NCBI RefSeq assembly: GCF_900659615.1
Contig: NZ_CAACUY010000019.1
Location: forward strand, 19,876-83,875
DNA length: 64,000 nucleotides
Direction: 5' to 3'
Source of the DNA: Actinomadura fibrosa
GTDB lineage: Bacteria > Actinomycetota > Actinomycetes > Streptosporangiales > Streptosporangiaceae
The notes below the pieces were generated by a model. The model had not been told where the DNA came from and made no database searches. It saw nothing but the letters and a program-made list of their open reading frames with translations. Shown one piece after another: positions 36,716-45,531 of the stretch. Positions within the stretch are counted from its first letter, which is position 1. Every line of letters starts with the position of its first letter. The translations under genes and the position numbers were made by a program.

Positions 36716-38242
36716 TCAGCCGCCGATGGTCGAGTTCTCGGCGGCGGTGACGATCGTCGTCGCGTCCTCGGGCAGGAGGTGGCCGGCGTTCACCGACGCC
36801 TGCGCGGCGGCCCGGACCTTGGCGACGTAGTCGTCATGCGTCGGGTACAGGCGGCTGAGCACCGGCTCTGCGGTGCGCGGCAGCGACGGGTCGGACGGGT
36901 CGCCGGCGTTGTGCCGGTCCCACGGGTCGGAGTCGCCGTTCCACGGGTCGCGGGCGCCGTAGAGGCCGCAGAACACGCCGCTGCCGCTGGTGTCGCGCTC
37001 CCCGGTGAGGGTCCGGGTCGGCACCGTGACGTCCGGGAGCCGGACGCCTCCGGTGGCGAGGCCGGTGGACGGGTCGCGCAGGACGGTGCTCAGCGGGGCA
37101 CCGCTCGGCGGCTGCGCCCCGCCGCGCGCCCACGAGGCCAGGTGCCGCAGCGCGGCGTTCATCGAGTAGTGGCCGGGGCCGTCGTTGAAGGGGGCCGAAC
37201 CGGCGGCGCAGTCGGGCTGCGGCGCGGCGGAGCCCACCGACTTCAGCACGGTCGGGTTGCCGAGGTCGTAGGCCCACTGGTCGCCGTGCGCGGTGCCCGC
37301 GAGCTCCCAGTGCACGACCCGGTCGGTGTCCGGCTGCCGCGCGACGGAGGCGAGGGGCACGTCGGTCTCGGTGAGCACGACGAAGACCGGCACCGCCGAG
37401 TCGGTCCGGATCCGGGACGGGTTGGGCATCGTCAGCACGTCGGCCAGGCTGCCGCTGATCGGCGAGGCGACCGCGCTGTTGCTGTGGACCATGAGGCCGT
37501 CGTAGACCTGGGCCACCGGCTGCACGGCGTTGGCGTAGGTCGTCATGAAGCCCGCCGACTGCGACTCGCCGTCCGCGAGCACCGTCGTGGGCCGCAGCCC
37601 GCCGAGTGGGTCCGGCCCGTTCGGGGTGCGGAGCGCCTGCCCGGCCTGGGAGAAGATGTCGTAGGAGTAGGCGTCGCCGGGGTGGACGAGGCTGCCGTAG
37701 CGGGCCGGGTCCCAGCCCTTGAGGCCGTGGACGTCGCCGAGGCCGCCGTTGACGCCGACCGCCTGCGCCGAGACGCCGACCCAGGCGTACCCGCGGCGCA
37801 GCAGCTCGTCGCGCTCGAACCAGTAGTCGGGGGAGAGGTCGAGCTGGCCGCTGACGTTGAGCCACTCGACGACGACGGTGCCGTTGAACTTCGCCGGGTC
37901 GGACGGGCGGCGGACCAGCAGCCGGCTCTTGTACGCGGCCTGGCCCGACGCGCGGACGTTCCAGCGGCCGTCCGACGTCCAGAGGCCGGACTTGGCGTAG
38001 GACGTGGCGGTGCCCTGGATGAAGTACTCGCTCTCGGTGTAGCCGAACGAGCCGAGGTCCTCGGCGGCGGCGAGGAACGGGAAGCCGTGGCTGCCGGCGG
38101 GCGGGACGGTGATCGTGGGGTTGGCGGCCGCGGCCCGGGCGGCGGGAGCGGTGGGCGGCGCGGCGATCAGGGCGGCGGAGAGCACCGCCCCCAGCGCGGC
38201 GGCGGTGGCCCGCCGCCGGATGGGCCGGAGGGGGATGCGCAC
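36716..38242 (-). CDS. Secreted alpha/beta hydrolase-domain esterase
   Basis: 508 residues from GTG 38242, chosen because GGAGG lies 7 bases upstream. A twin-arginine-like or Sec signal (RPIRRRATAAALGAVLSAALIAAPPTAPAARA) precedes the enzyme. GTVVVEWLNVSGQLDLSPDYWFERDELLRRGYAWVGVSAQ is characteristic of the Abhydrolase_10 family. The nucleophile Ser is likely in VLADGESQSAGFM. The C-terminal part (LLPEDATTIVTAAENSTIGG) is also family-typical. It is exported and probably acts on an ester. Divergent from the tannase-like gene with a palindrome between them. Confidence 0.83.
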   Translation of the reverse strand: MRIPLRPIRRRATAAALGAVLSAALIAAPPTAPAARAAAANPTITVPPAGSHGFPFLAAAEDLGSFGYTESEYFIQGTATSYAKSGLWTSDGRWNVRASGQAAYKSRLLVRRPSDPAKFNGTVVVEWLNVSGQLDLSPDYWFERDELLRRGYAWVGVSAQAVGVNGGLGDVHGLKGWDPARYGSLVHPGDAYSYDIFSQAGQALRTPNGPDPLGGLRPTTVLADGESQSAGFMTTYANAVQPVAQVYDGLMVHSNSAVASPISGSLADVLTMPNPSRIRTDSAVPVFVVLTETDVPLASVARQPDTDRVVHWELAGTAHGDQWAYDLGNPTVLKSVGSAAPQPDCAAGSAPFNDGPGHYSMNAALRHLASWARGGAQPPSGAPLSTVLRDPSTGLATGGVRLPDVTVPTRTLTGERDTSGSGVFCGLYGARDPWNGDSDPWDRHNAGDPSDPSLPRTAEPVLSRLYPTHDDYVAKVRAAAQASVNAGHLLPEDATTIVTAAENSTIGG

Positions 38243-38397
38243 GGGTGAACCTCCGTGGACGGGGTGGCAGGGATGCACAGTGTCGGCCGCGCGCACCGGA
38301 CGGGACATCGGGGAAATCGCCAGCGGCGCGCTCCCGCCGGGTTCCGGGCCGGTCCCGCCCGTGGATTGCCTCAGATCACATCACCCAAATCGTCGCA

Positions 38398-38415
38398 GAG
38401 ATTGTTAACATTCTC
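38398..38415. promoter_or_regulatory. 18-bp palindrome between two secreted esterase genes
   Basis: GAGATTGTTAACATTCTC pairs at 8 of 9 positions about its centre, with a perfect TGTTAACA core. It sits in the 253-bp divergent spacer, 156 bases from one start and 81 from the other, so one regulator could control both genes. Confidence 0.5.
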
Positions 38416-38495
38416 GGACCATCCATCTCGCGGTGCGTCCCCGCCGCGGTGCCGCCGGACCCCGGGCGGCATCCCACCCGAGGAGGCGGTCGGCG

Positions 38496-40358
38496 ATGCG
38501 TGCTCTCTTCGCCCACGGTCCGTTCTTCCGATCGAGCGCCCGGAGACGCGGGCGCGGCCGTTCCCGGCCGGTGACCGGTCTCGCCGTCCTGACGCTCCTG
38601 ATCGCGGCCCTGGCGTCCGCGGGAAGCGTGACCGGCACGGCCAACGCGGCGAACGCCGTGAACGCGGCGGGTGCGGGCGGCTCCGGCGCCGCGAGCGCGA
38701 CCGCCGCGCGGCAAAGGCGGCCCGTCACCGCGGACGGCCTCGCGGATCTGCCTCCGCTGCGTCCGGTGCGGGACTGCGCCAGCCTGGTGGGGCTCGTCCT
38801 GGACGGCGTCACCGACGCGCCGGTCACGATCCAGTCCGCGACCGTCACGACGCAGGGCGCGCCCGCGCCCTACTGCGCGGTCCGCGGCACGATCGCGCCC
38901 GCCGACACGATCGTCATGCGGCTGCCGGTCAACGGATGGACGCAGCGCTACGTGCAGACGGGCTGCGGCGGCCTGTGCGGCAGCGCGAACATCGGCTACA
39001 CCCAGGCGTCCACCTGCCCGCCGATCGCGGACGGCACGATCGCCAGCGCCACGACGGACATGGGGCACCAGGGGCAGAACGACGGCTCGTGGGCGGCGGG
39101 CAACCCGCAGGCGCAAATCGACTTCGCCTACCGCGGCGTACACGTCACGTCGCAGGTCGCCAAGGCCGTCATCGCCCGGTTCTACGGCCGCTCCCCGGTC
39201 TACTCCTACTTCGACGGCTGCTCCGACGGCGGACGCGAGGCGCTCATGGAGGCGCAGCGCTTCCCCGGCGACTTCGACGGCATCGCCGCGGGCGCGCCCG
39301 CGAACAACATGGTCGTCCAGAACACCCTTCACCACGCGTGGAACGTCCTGACCAACCTGGACGGGAACGGCCGCTACATCCTCCTCGCCGACAAGCTGCC
39401 GCTCGTCCACAACGCGGTCCTCGCCGCCTGCGACGCCCGGGACGGCGTCAAGGACGGCGTGCTCGACGACCCGCGGCGCTGCGACTTCGACCCCGGGACG
39501 CTGCGCTGCGTGAAGGGCCAGGCGCCCGCGACCTGCCTGTCCGCCGCCGAGGCCGGGGTCGTCCGGCGGCTGCACGACGGCGCGGTGGACGCGCGGGGCC
39601 GCCGGCTCGAACCGGCGATCGCCCACGAGTGGGGCTCCGAGCTCGAATGGACGCTGTTCGTGCCCGCCGCGCAGGGGCAGACGGTCGCCAGCGAGAACTT
39701 CGTGCTCTCCTTCGCGCGGTACCTCGGCTACACGAACGTGGCGAACCCCGGTTGGAAGCTCTCCGACCTGAAGTTCACGGCCGAGTCGTTCTGGAAGACG
39801 GTGCAGTCGTCCAGCTACCTGTCCGCGATGGACCCGGACCTGCGCGTCTTCCACCGGTCGGGCGGCAAGCTCCTGCTCTGGCACGGCTGGAACGACCAGC
39901 ACATCTCCCCGCAGGGGACGCTCGCCTACTACGACGCCCTGCGGAAGACGATGGGGCGCCGGGCGGCCGACGACTTCACCCGGCTCTACCTCTTCCCCGG
40001 CGTCGCGCACTGCGGCGGTGGGAACGGCCCGAACACGTTCGACGTCCTCACCCCCGTCATGGCGTGGGTGGAGAGCGGCGCGAAGCCGGGACGGATCATC
40101 GCGTCGAACGTCACGAACGGCACCGTCACCCGTACGCGTCCGGTCTTCCCCTACCCGGCGGTCGCCCGCTACGACGGGACGGGCAGCGTCGACGACGCCG
40201 CGAACTTCACCGCCTACACGCCCCGCGAGGAGCCGCGTCCCGGCTACCACTGGCTCGGGGAGCGGCTGTACTCGCACGGCTACCAGACCTGGTGCGCGGC
40301 GGTGGGCGCGGAGCTCGCCTGCCGGCCCGCGCGAACCTGGCTCACCGCCCGCGCCTGA
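38496..40358 (+). CDS. Secreted tannase/feruloyl esterase family protein
   Basis: 620 residues with an Ala-rich leader (VTGLAVLTLLIAALASAGS). The catalytic Ser is S243 in the GCSDGG motif (SYFDGCSDGGREALMEAQRF). Asp is likely in WHGWNDQHISPQG and His in PGVAHCGGGNGPN, which matches the tannase/FaeB order. Paired cysteines around the active site are kept (CGGLCGS, CDARDG, CDFDPGTLRCVKGQAPATC). It cleaves galloyl or feruloyl esters of plant polyphenols. ATG 38496 with GAGGAGG upstream. Confidence 0.9.
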   Translation: MRALFAHGPFFRSSARRRGRGRSRPVTGLAVLTLLIAALASAGSVTGTANAANAVNAAGAGGSGAASATAARQRRPVTADGLADLPPLRPVRDCASLVGLVLDGVTDAPVTIQSATVTTQGAPAPYCAVRGTIAPADTIVMRLPVNGWTQRYVQTGCGGLCGSANIGYTQASTCPPIADGTIASATTDMGHQGQNDGSWAAGNPQAQIDFAYRGVHVTSQVAKAVIARFYGRSPVYSYFDGCSDGGREALMEAQRFPGDFDGIAAGAPANNMVVQNTLHHAWNVLTNLDGNGRYILLADKLPLVHNAVLAACDARDGVKDGVLDDPRRCDFDPGTLRCVKGQAPATCLSAAEAGVVRRLHDGAVDARGRRLEPAIAHEWGSELEWTLFVPAAQGQTVASENFVLSFARYLGYTNVANPGWKLSDLKFTAESFWKTVQSSSYLSAMDPDLRVFHRSGGKLLLWHGWNDQHISPQGTLAYYDALRKTMGRRAADDFTRLYLFPGVAHCGGGNGPNTFDVLTPVMAWVESGAKPGRIIASNVTNGTVTRTRPVFPYPAVARYDGTGSVDDAANFTAYTPREEPRPGYHWLGERLYSHGYQTWCAAVGAELACRPARTWLTARA

Positions 40359-40380
40359 CCGCGCTGGACGGCGCCTGATC

Positions 40381-41040
40381 TCAGATGGCGCGGAGCGCGT
40401 CGATCACGCTGGCGAGGTGGCGGCGCGCCGCGCGCTCGGCCGCGTCGGGGGCGTGCGCGGCGATCTCGTCGATGATCGCGAGGTGCTCGGCCAGCGACAC
40501 GTGCGGCCGGCCGGGGACCAGCGCCAGCTTGAACTGGTGCCGGACGTTCTGCGCGCGCAGCCGCCCGAGCACCGCCGCGGCGGTCCGCTGGGCGCTGATC
40601 TCGACGATCCGCGCGTGCAGCGCCCGGTTGAGGTCGGAGTACTCCAGCACGCGGCCCTGCGCGACCGCGGTGCGCATGGCCGCGCCGATGCCCCGCAGCT
40701 CGGCGGCCTCCGCGTCCGTCACGCGCTCGGCGGCCTTGGCCGCGCACAGCCCCTCCAGCGCCATGCGGACCTCGGAGATCTCGATCGCCTCGTCGAGCGT
40801 CACCGCGCGGACGCGGGCGCCGCGGTGCTGGACGCGCTCGACCAGGCCCTCGTTGGCCAGCTCGAACAGGGCCGTCCGCACGCCGCTGCGGCTGGCGCCG
40901 AACTGCTCGGACAGGTCGGCCTCGACGAGGCGCTGGTTCGGCGCGAACTCGCCCCGGGCGATCGCCTCGCGGATCGCGGCGGTGACGTCCGGCCGCCCGG
41001 TGCCGCCCGGGGTTCGCGTGGTCTGCTCGTGCGCTGGCAT
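40381..41040 (-). CDS. GntR-family regulator with FCD domain
   Basis: 219 residues from ATG 41040 (MPAHEQTTRT), with TGAGGA upstream. The winged helix starts VTAAIREAIARGEFAPNQRLVEADLSEQFGASRSGVRTALFELANEGLVER, the GntR signature. The C-terminal FCD effector domain has IEISEVRMALEGLCAAKAAERV, the metal/ligand Asp-His-His set (SDLNRALHARIVE, ... VSLAEHLAIIDEIA) and RRHLASVIDAL. It is divergent from the ABC transporter operon, and the spacer contains a perfect palindrome next to a good promoter, so it probably represses that operon in response to the imported compound. Confidence 0.92.
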   Translation of the reverse strand: MPAHEQTTRTPGGTGRPDVTAAIREAIARGEFAPNQRLVEADLSEQFGASRSGVRTALFELANEGLVERVQHRGARVRAVTLDEAIEISEVRMALEGLCAAKAAERVTDAEAAELRGIGAAMRTAVAQGRVLEYSDLNRALHARIVEISAQRTAAAVLGRLRAQNVRHQFKLALVPGRPHVSLAEHLAIIDEIAAHAPDAAERAARRHLASVIDALRAI

Positions 41041-41111
41041 CGATTCCTCACTCGCGGGCCGGGGCGCCGTCATTCTAGGGGCCGCACCGGGGCGCCCCCA
41101 GTTGGCCACGA

Positions 41112-41126
41112 ATTTGGCCACCAAAT
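41112..41126. promoter_or_regulatory. Candidate GntR operator
   Basis: ATTTGG-CCA-CCAAAT, a perfect 6-3-6 inverted repeat, lies 2 bases upstream of the -35 hexamer of the ABC operon and 72 bases upstream of the gntR start. A related half site (TTGGCCAC) sits at 41102-41109. Confidence 0.6.
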
Positions 41127-41128
41127 CG

Positions 41129-41158
41129 TTGACAATCTTGTTCCGACATTCGTAGCAT
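41129..41158 (+). promoter_or_regulatory. Sigma-70-type promoter of NMT1-type ABC operon
   Basis: TTGACA at 41129-41134 and TAGCAT at 41153-41158, spacing 18. It is placed about 98 bases before the GTG of the substrate-binding protein gene. Confidence 0.6.
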
Positions 41159-41255
41159 CAGCGTCACCCTCGGCGGTGCCCTCGGGGGAGGGCGGCCGTC
41201 CCCGCCCCGTCCAGGAGCCTTCTCGCCCCTCCACCCGACGTCCTGGAGAAGCACC

Positions 41256-42209
41256 GTGATCAAAGTCCGCGCGGCCCTGGCCGCCGCATCCCTCCTGCTG
41301 CTCGCCGCGTGCGGAGGCGGGGGAGGGGGCGACGCCTCCGGCGACGGCCCCACGACGGTGAAGGTGAGCGTCATCCCCATCGTCGACGTGGCGCCCATCT
41401 ACCTCGGGAACCAGCAGGGCTTCTTCACCGAGCAGGGGCTCAGGCTCCAGATCGAGACCGCGCAGGGCGGGGCCGCCATCGTGCCCGCCGTGGTCAGCGG
41501 CCAGGTCGACTTCGGCTTCAGCAACCTCACCTCGCTCATCCTCGGCGCCTCGAAGGGCATCCCGCTCAAGGTCGTCGCGCCCGGCGCAGGCTCGACCGGC
41601 GTCCAGCGCAAGGACTTCGGCGGCGTGCTCGTCAAGGCCGGCAGCCCGATCAGGACGGCCAAGGACCTCGCGGGCAAGCGCGTCGCCGTCAACACGCTGA
41701 ACAACATCAACGACACCACCGTCCGGGCGTCGATCCGGGCCGCCGGCGGCGACCCCAAGAGCGTCAAGTTCACGGAGCTGGCCTTCCCGGACATGCTCGC
41801 CGCGCTCGACAAGGGCAACGTGGACGCGGTCCAGGTCGTCGAGCCGTTCCTCGCGACCGGGCTGAAGAACGGCGCGCGGCTCGTCGCCTCCAACTACGTG
41901 GACACCGCGCCGAACCTGACCATCGCCGGCTACTTCACCTCGCAGAAGACCGTCGCGTCCAAGCCGGAGCTCGTGAAGAAGTTCACCGCGGCGATGCAGA
42001 AGTCGCTGAAGTACGCCAGCGACCACCCGGACGCGGTCCGCAAGGTGCTCGGCACCTACACGAAGATCGACCCGTCGGTCGCCGGGTCGCTCACGCTGCC
42101 GACGTACCCGGCGCAGGTGAACGCCGCGGGGCTCCAGACCCTCGCGAACCTCGCCGTCCAGGACGGGCTCGTCAAGTCCGCCCCCGACCTGAAGAACCTC
42201 CAGCCGTGA
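41256..42209 (+). CDS. NMT1/SsuA-type substrate-binding lipoprotein
   Basis: 317 residues. A lipoprotein signal ends at LLAAC (Cys residue about 19), followed by a Gly-rich linker. The periplasmic-type binding fold begins VKVSVIPIVDVAPIYLGNQQGFFTEQGL, the standard start of nitrate/sulfonate/thiamine-precursor binders, with SGQVDFGFSNLTSLILG and DLAGKRVAVNTLNNIND later. The ligand is unknown. GTG 41256 has GGAGAA upstream. First gene of a four-gene importer operon, ending in a GTGA overlap with the next gene. Confidence 0.9.
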   Translation: MIKVRAALAAASLLLLAACGGGGGGDASGDGPTTVKVSVIPIVDVAPIYLGNQQGFFTEQGLRLQIETAQGGAAIVPAVVSGQVDFGFSNLTSLILGASKGIPLKVVAPGAGSTGVQRKDFGGVLVKAGSPIRTAKDLAGKRVAVNTLNNINDTTVRASIRAAGGDPKSVKFTELAFPDMLAALDKGNVDAVQVVEPFLATGLKNGARLVASNYVDTAPNLTIAGYFTSQKTVASKPELVKKFTAAMQKSLKYASDHPDAVRKVLGTYTKIDPSVAGSLTLPTYPAQVNAAGLQTLANLAVQDGLVKSAPDLKNLQP

Positions 42210-43036
42210 CGGCCGCGGTGACGGCGGACCCGGCGGGGCGCGACCGGGACGGCCGCCGCCGCCCCGCCGTGCCGTCCTGGGCCCTCGGCATCGCCGGGCT
42301 CGCCGGGCTGATGGCGCTGGCCGAGCTCGTCCCCCGGGCCGGGCTGGTGCGGGAGCGCTACCTGCCGCCGTTCAGCGACATGGTGTCCGCGCTGGCCGAC
42401 CAGGCCGGGACGGACGCGTTCTGGCGGGCCCTGCTGGAGACGCTCCGCGGCTGGGCGATCGGCCTGGCGATCGCCATGGCCGCGGGCGTCGTCCTCGGCA
42501 TCGTGATCGGCGGCGTCCCGCCGCTGCGCGCGGCGCTGACGTCCACGATCGAGTTCCTGCGCCCGATCCCGTCCGTCGCGCTGATCCCGCTGGCCGTCCT
42601 GCTGTACGGGACGCAGATGCGCTCCACGCTGCTGCTGGTCGTGTACGCCTCGTTCTGGCAGGTGCTGATGCAGGTCCTGTACGGCGTCCAGGACGTGGAC
42701 CCGGTGGCCCGCGAGACCGCGCGGTCCTACCGGTTCCGCCCGCTGACGCAGGTCCGCACCGTCATCTGGCCGACCGCGCTCCCGTACGTCATGACCGGGT
42801 TCCGGCTGGGCGCGGCGGTCGCGCTGATCCTGGAGATCACCGGCGAGCTCGTCATCGGCTCGCCGGGGCTCGGCAGGCAGATCGCGGTGGCGCAGAACTC
42901 GAACGCGGTGCCGTCGATGTACGCGCTGGTCATCGTCGTCGGGCTGATCGGCATGCTGGTCAACGCCGCCGCCCGCGCCGTCGAGCGGCGGGCGCTGCGC
43001 TGGCATCCCTCCGTCCGCCGGGAGGTGGTCTCGTGA
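42206..43036 (+). CDS. ABC transporter permease (SsuC-like), first subunit
   Basis: 276 residues with about six hydrophobic helices after a charged N-terminus. The EAA loop, where the ATPase docks, reads DPVARETARSYRFRPLTQVRTVIWPTALPYVMTG. Family-typical RPIPSVALIPLAVLLYGTQMRS precedes it. GTG 42206 overlaps the binding-protein stop and the 3' end overlaps the second permease (GTGA at 43033), so stoichiometric expression is likely. It differs from the next permease, so the membrane part is a heterodimer. Confidence 0.9.
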   Translation: MTAAVTADPAGRDRDGRRRPAVPSWALGIAGLAGLMALAELVPRAGLVRERYLPPFSDMVSALADQAGTDAFWRALLETLRGWAIGLAIAMAAGVVLGIVIGGVPPLRAALTSTIEFLRPIPSVALIPLAVLLYGTQMRSTLLLVVYASFWQVLMQVLYGVQDVDPVARETARSYRFRPLTQVRTVIWPTALPYVMTGFRLGAAVALILEITGELVIGSPGLGRQIAVAQNSNAVPSMYALVIVVGLIGMLVNAAARAVERRALRWHPSVRREVVS

Positions 43037-43815
43037 GCGTCCTGCCCGTGCTGCGGCGGATCGTCCTGCTGCTGGCCGTGCCGGTGCTGCTCGTCGCGGC
43101 CTGGTGGGCGGCGACGGCGAACAGCACCGACTTCTTCTGGCCCCCGCTCAGCGACATCCTCGGCACGTTCGACGACACCTGGTTCCACGGCCGCATCACG
43201 AGCGACGTGCTGCCCAGCCTCGCGCGGTTGCTCGCGGGCTACTCCCTGGCCCTGCTGCTCGGCGTCGGCCTCGGCACCGCGATCGGCTCGGCGCGCGTGC
43301 TCCGGGCGCTGCTCGAACCGTCCCTGGAGTTCTTCCGGGCGATCCCGTCGCCGGTGCTCGTGCCGATCCTCATGCTGTTCGCCGGCATCGGGAACGGCAT
43401 GAAGGTGCTGGTCATCGTCTCGGGCTGCGTCTGGCCCGTCCTGCTGAACACGGTGGAGGGGGTCCGCGCGCTGGACGAGGTGCTGCGCGACACGGCCCGC
43501 TGCTACCGGATGCGCCCGCACTCGCGGTTCGTCCACCTGGTGCTGCGCGGCGCGAGCCCGCAGATCGCGGCGGGCGCGCGGCAGGCGCTGTCCATCGGGA
43601 TCATCCTGATGGTCATCAGCGAGATGTTCGCCGCGAGCAACGGCCTCGGCTTCACCATCATCCAGTTCCAGCGCAGCTTCTCGGTCCCGCAGATGTGGAC
43701 CGGGATCATCCTGCTCGGGCTGATCGGCATCGCCCTGTCGGTCGTCTTCCAGACCGTGGAGGCCCGGGTGCTGAGCTGGTACACCGGCCTGCGCCGGTCA
43801 CAGCGAGAGGGTTGA
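43033..43815 (+). CDS. ABC transporter permease (SsuC-like), second subunit
   Basis: 260 residues, six predicted helices. It begins SVLPVLRRIVLLLAVPVLLVAAWW and has PSLEFFRAIPSPVLVPILMLFAGIGNGMKV. The ATPase-contact loop reads DEVLRDTARCYRMRPHSRFVHLVLRGASPQIAAG. It ends with SWYTGLRRSQREG. Paired with the preceding permease; both overlap by the GTGA junction. Confidence 0.9.
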   Translation: MSVLPVLRRIVLLLAVPVLLVAAWWAATANSTDFFWPPLSDILGTFDDTWFHGRITSDVLPSLARLLAGYSLALLLGVGLGTAIGSARVLRALLEPSLEFFRAIPSPVLVPILMLFAGIGNGMKVLVIVSGCVWPVLLNTVEGVRALDEVLRDTARCYRMRPHSRFVHLVLRGASPQIAAGARQALSIGIILMVISEMFAASNGLGFTIIQFQRSFSVPQMWTGIILLGLIGIALSVVFQTVEARVLSWYTGLRRSQREG

Positions 43816-43817
43816 CA

Positions 43818-44651
43818 GTGACCACCACACCGACCGGCGCCGGAAGCGCGGGCACCTCGACGGCGCTGCTGGACGTCCGCGGCCTCCGGAAGGTCTACGA
43901 CGGCAGGGGCCGCGGCGTCGAGGCCGTCCGCGACCTGACGTTCACCGTCGGCGCGGGCGAGCTCGTCTGCATCGTCGGGCCGTCCGGCGCGGGCAAGACC
44001 ACCCTGCTCCGCTGCGTCGCCGGGCTCCTCGGCTGCACCTCCGGCGAGGTGGTGCTCGAAGGGCGGAGGGTGACCGGCCCGCCGCCGGGCATGGCCGTCG
44101 TCTTCCAGGAGTACGGCCGCAGCCTGTTCCCCTGGATGACCGTCCGGCAGAACGTCGAGCGGCCGCTGAAGGAGAAGAGGGTCCCGAAGGCCGACCGGCG
44201 GCGGCTCGTGCGGGAGGCCCTCGACGCCGTCGGCCTCGCCGAGGCCGGCGACGCCCACCCGTGGCAGCTCTCGGGCGGCATGCAGCAGCGCGTCGCGATC
44301 GCCCGCGCCGTCGCCTACGAGCCGCACATCCTGCTGATGGACGAGCCGTTCGCCGCCGTGGACGCGCAGACCCGCGCCGACCTCGAAGACCTCGTCCGCG
44401 CCCTCTGGAAGCGGCTCGGCGTCACCGTCCTGTTCGTCACCCACGACATCGACGAGTCCGTCTACCTGGGGCAGCGCGTGATCGTCCTGTCGAACTCGCC
44501 GACCGTCGTCCTGGAGGAGGTCGCCGTCGACCTGCCGGACGGGCGCGACCAGCTCACCACCCGCTCCGCGCCCCGCTTCGCCGAGCTGCGGGCCCACATC
44601 TACAAGCTCGTCCAGCAGGCCAAGGAGGGCCACCGGCCGGCCGGGGAGTGA
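43818..44651 (+). CDS. ABC transporter ATP-binding protein (SsuB/TauB-like)
   Basis: 277 residues. Walker A GPSGAGKTTLLRC, Q-loop VVFQEYGRSLFPWMTV, signature LSGGMQQRVAIARAVAYEP, Walker B ILLMDEPFAAVDAQTR, and H-loop VLFVTHDIDESV. The FPWMTVRQNVERPL segment is typical of nitrate/sulfonate/taurine-type ATPases. GTG 43818 has GAGAGGG 7 bases upstream. It ends directly against the opposing SDR gene. Confidence 0.93.
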   Translation: MTTTPTGAGSAGTSTALLDVRGLRKVYDGRGRGVEAVRDLTFTVGAGELVCIVGPSGAGKTTLLRCVAGLLGCTSGEVVLEGRRVTGPPPGMAVVFQEYGRSLFPWMTVRQNVERPLKEKRVPKADRRRLVREALDAVGLAEAGDAHPWQLSGGMQQRVAIARAVAYEPHILLMDEPFAAVDAQTRADLEDLVRALWKRLGVTVLFVTHDIDESVYLGQRVIVLSNSPTVVLEEVAVDLPDGRDQLTTRSAPRFAELRAHIYKLVQQAKEGHRPAGE

Positions 44652-45476
44652 TCAGCCGAGGGCGCCGGTCGCCACGGCGGCCATGACGCCGCCGTCGACG
44701 AGCACGTCCGTGCCCGAGACGAAACCGGCGGACGGGCCGAGCAGGAACGCGGCGACCGCGGCGATGTCGGCGGGCGTGCCGACCCGTCCGGCGGGGGACG
44801 CCTCGATCATCGCGCGCATGACCGCGCCGTGCTCGCCGTCCAGCTCCTCGCGCCCCATCGGCGTGGCGATGACGCCGGGGCTGATCGAGTTGATCCGGGC
44901 GCCCCTGGCCCCCCACCCGCGGCCGGCGCCCTTCACCCGCAGCAGGTTGGCGTACTTGGCGAACGAGTAGGCGGCGCCGCTGTGGGCGAAGTTGCCCTCG
45001 GCGCACAGGGGCAGGTCCAACAGCTCGTCGGCGGGGACGGTGGCGAGCCGGCGCGCCTGCTCCGCGTCCAGGGCGGGATGGGCGTGGCCGGCCATGCTCG
45101 CGATGACCACGCCGGCCCCGCCCGGCGCGACGACCTCGCCGAACATCTCCAGGACCAGGGCCACGCCCAGCAGATCGACCGCCAGGATCGCCTTGACCGG
45201 CGCCTGCACGGGCGACAGCCCCGCGGTGTGCACCACCGAGCGGACCTCGCCCAGCGCCGCGGCCCGCTCCGCCAGTGCCGTGACGGACGCGCGCGAGGAC
45301 ACGTCCACCGGCTGCGCGGTCACCGCGTATCCCTCGGCGTCGAGGCCCTCGGACGCGGCGCGCAGCACCTCCTCGCTGTGGTCGGCGACCAGCAGCCGGG
45401 CGCCCGGCCCGACGCGGCGTGCGATCGCCTGCCCCATGCCCCCGGCCCCGATGACCACGACCACCTGTTGGGCCAT
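44652..45476 (-). CDS. SDR-family oxidoreductase
   Basis: 274 residues from ATG 45476, with GAGGAGGAG upstream. The cofactor loop is VVVIGAGGMGQAIARRV, followed by LLVADHSEEVLRAA, where Asp suggests NAD preference. The active site has the Tyr-x3-Lys in AAYSFAKYANLLRVKG. The end (NSISPGVIATPMGREEL, GTPADIAAVAAFLLGPSAGFVSGTDVLVDGG) is classical SDR. It is divergent from a TetR gene and so is a likely target of it. It abuts the ABC operon tail to tail. Confidence 0.9.
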   Translation of the reverse strand: MAQQVVVVIGAGGMGQAIARRVGPGARLLVADHSEEVLRAASEGLDAEGYAVTAQPVDVSSRASVTALAERAAALGEVRSVVHTAGLSPVQAPVKAILAVDLLGVALVLEMFGEVVAPGGAGVVIASMAGHAHPALDAEQARRLATVPADELLDLPLCAEGNFAHSGAAYSFAKYANLLRVKGAGRGWGARGARINSISPGVIATPMGREELDGEHGAVMRAMIEASPAGRVGTPADIAAVAAFLLGPSAGFVSGTDVLVDGGVMAAVATGALG

Positions 45477-45496
45477 GCGCTCCTCCTCGTCCGACA

Positions 45497-45516
45497 GGTG
45501 TCTGTTATACAACACC
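45497..45516. promoter_or_regulatory. Inverted repeat in SDR/TetR spacer
   Basis: GGTGT-N10-ACACC, total 20 bp, in the 55-bp spacer of divergent SDR and TetR genes. The size and position fit a TetR operator. An overlapping TGTT-ATAC-AACA repeat with a different centre is at 45503-45514. Confidence 0.4.
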
Positions 45517-45531
45517 CGTCGAAAAAGTACG

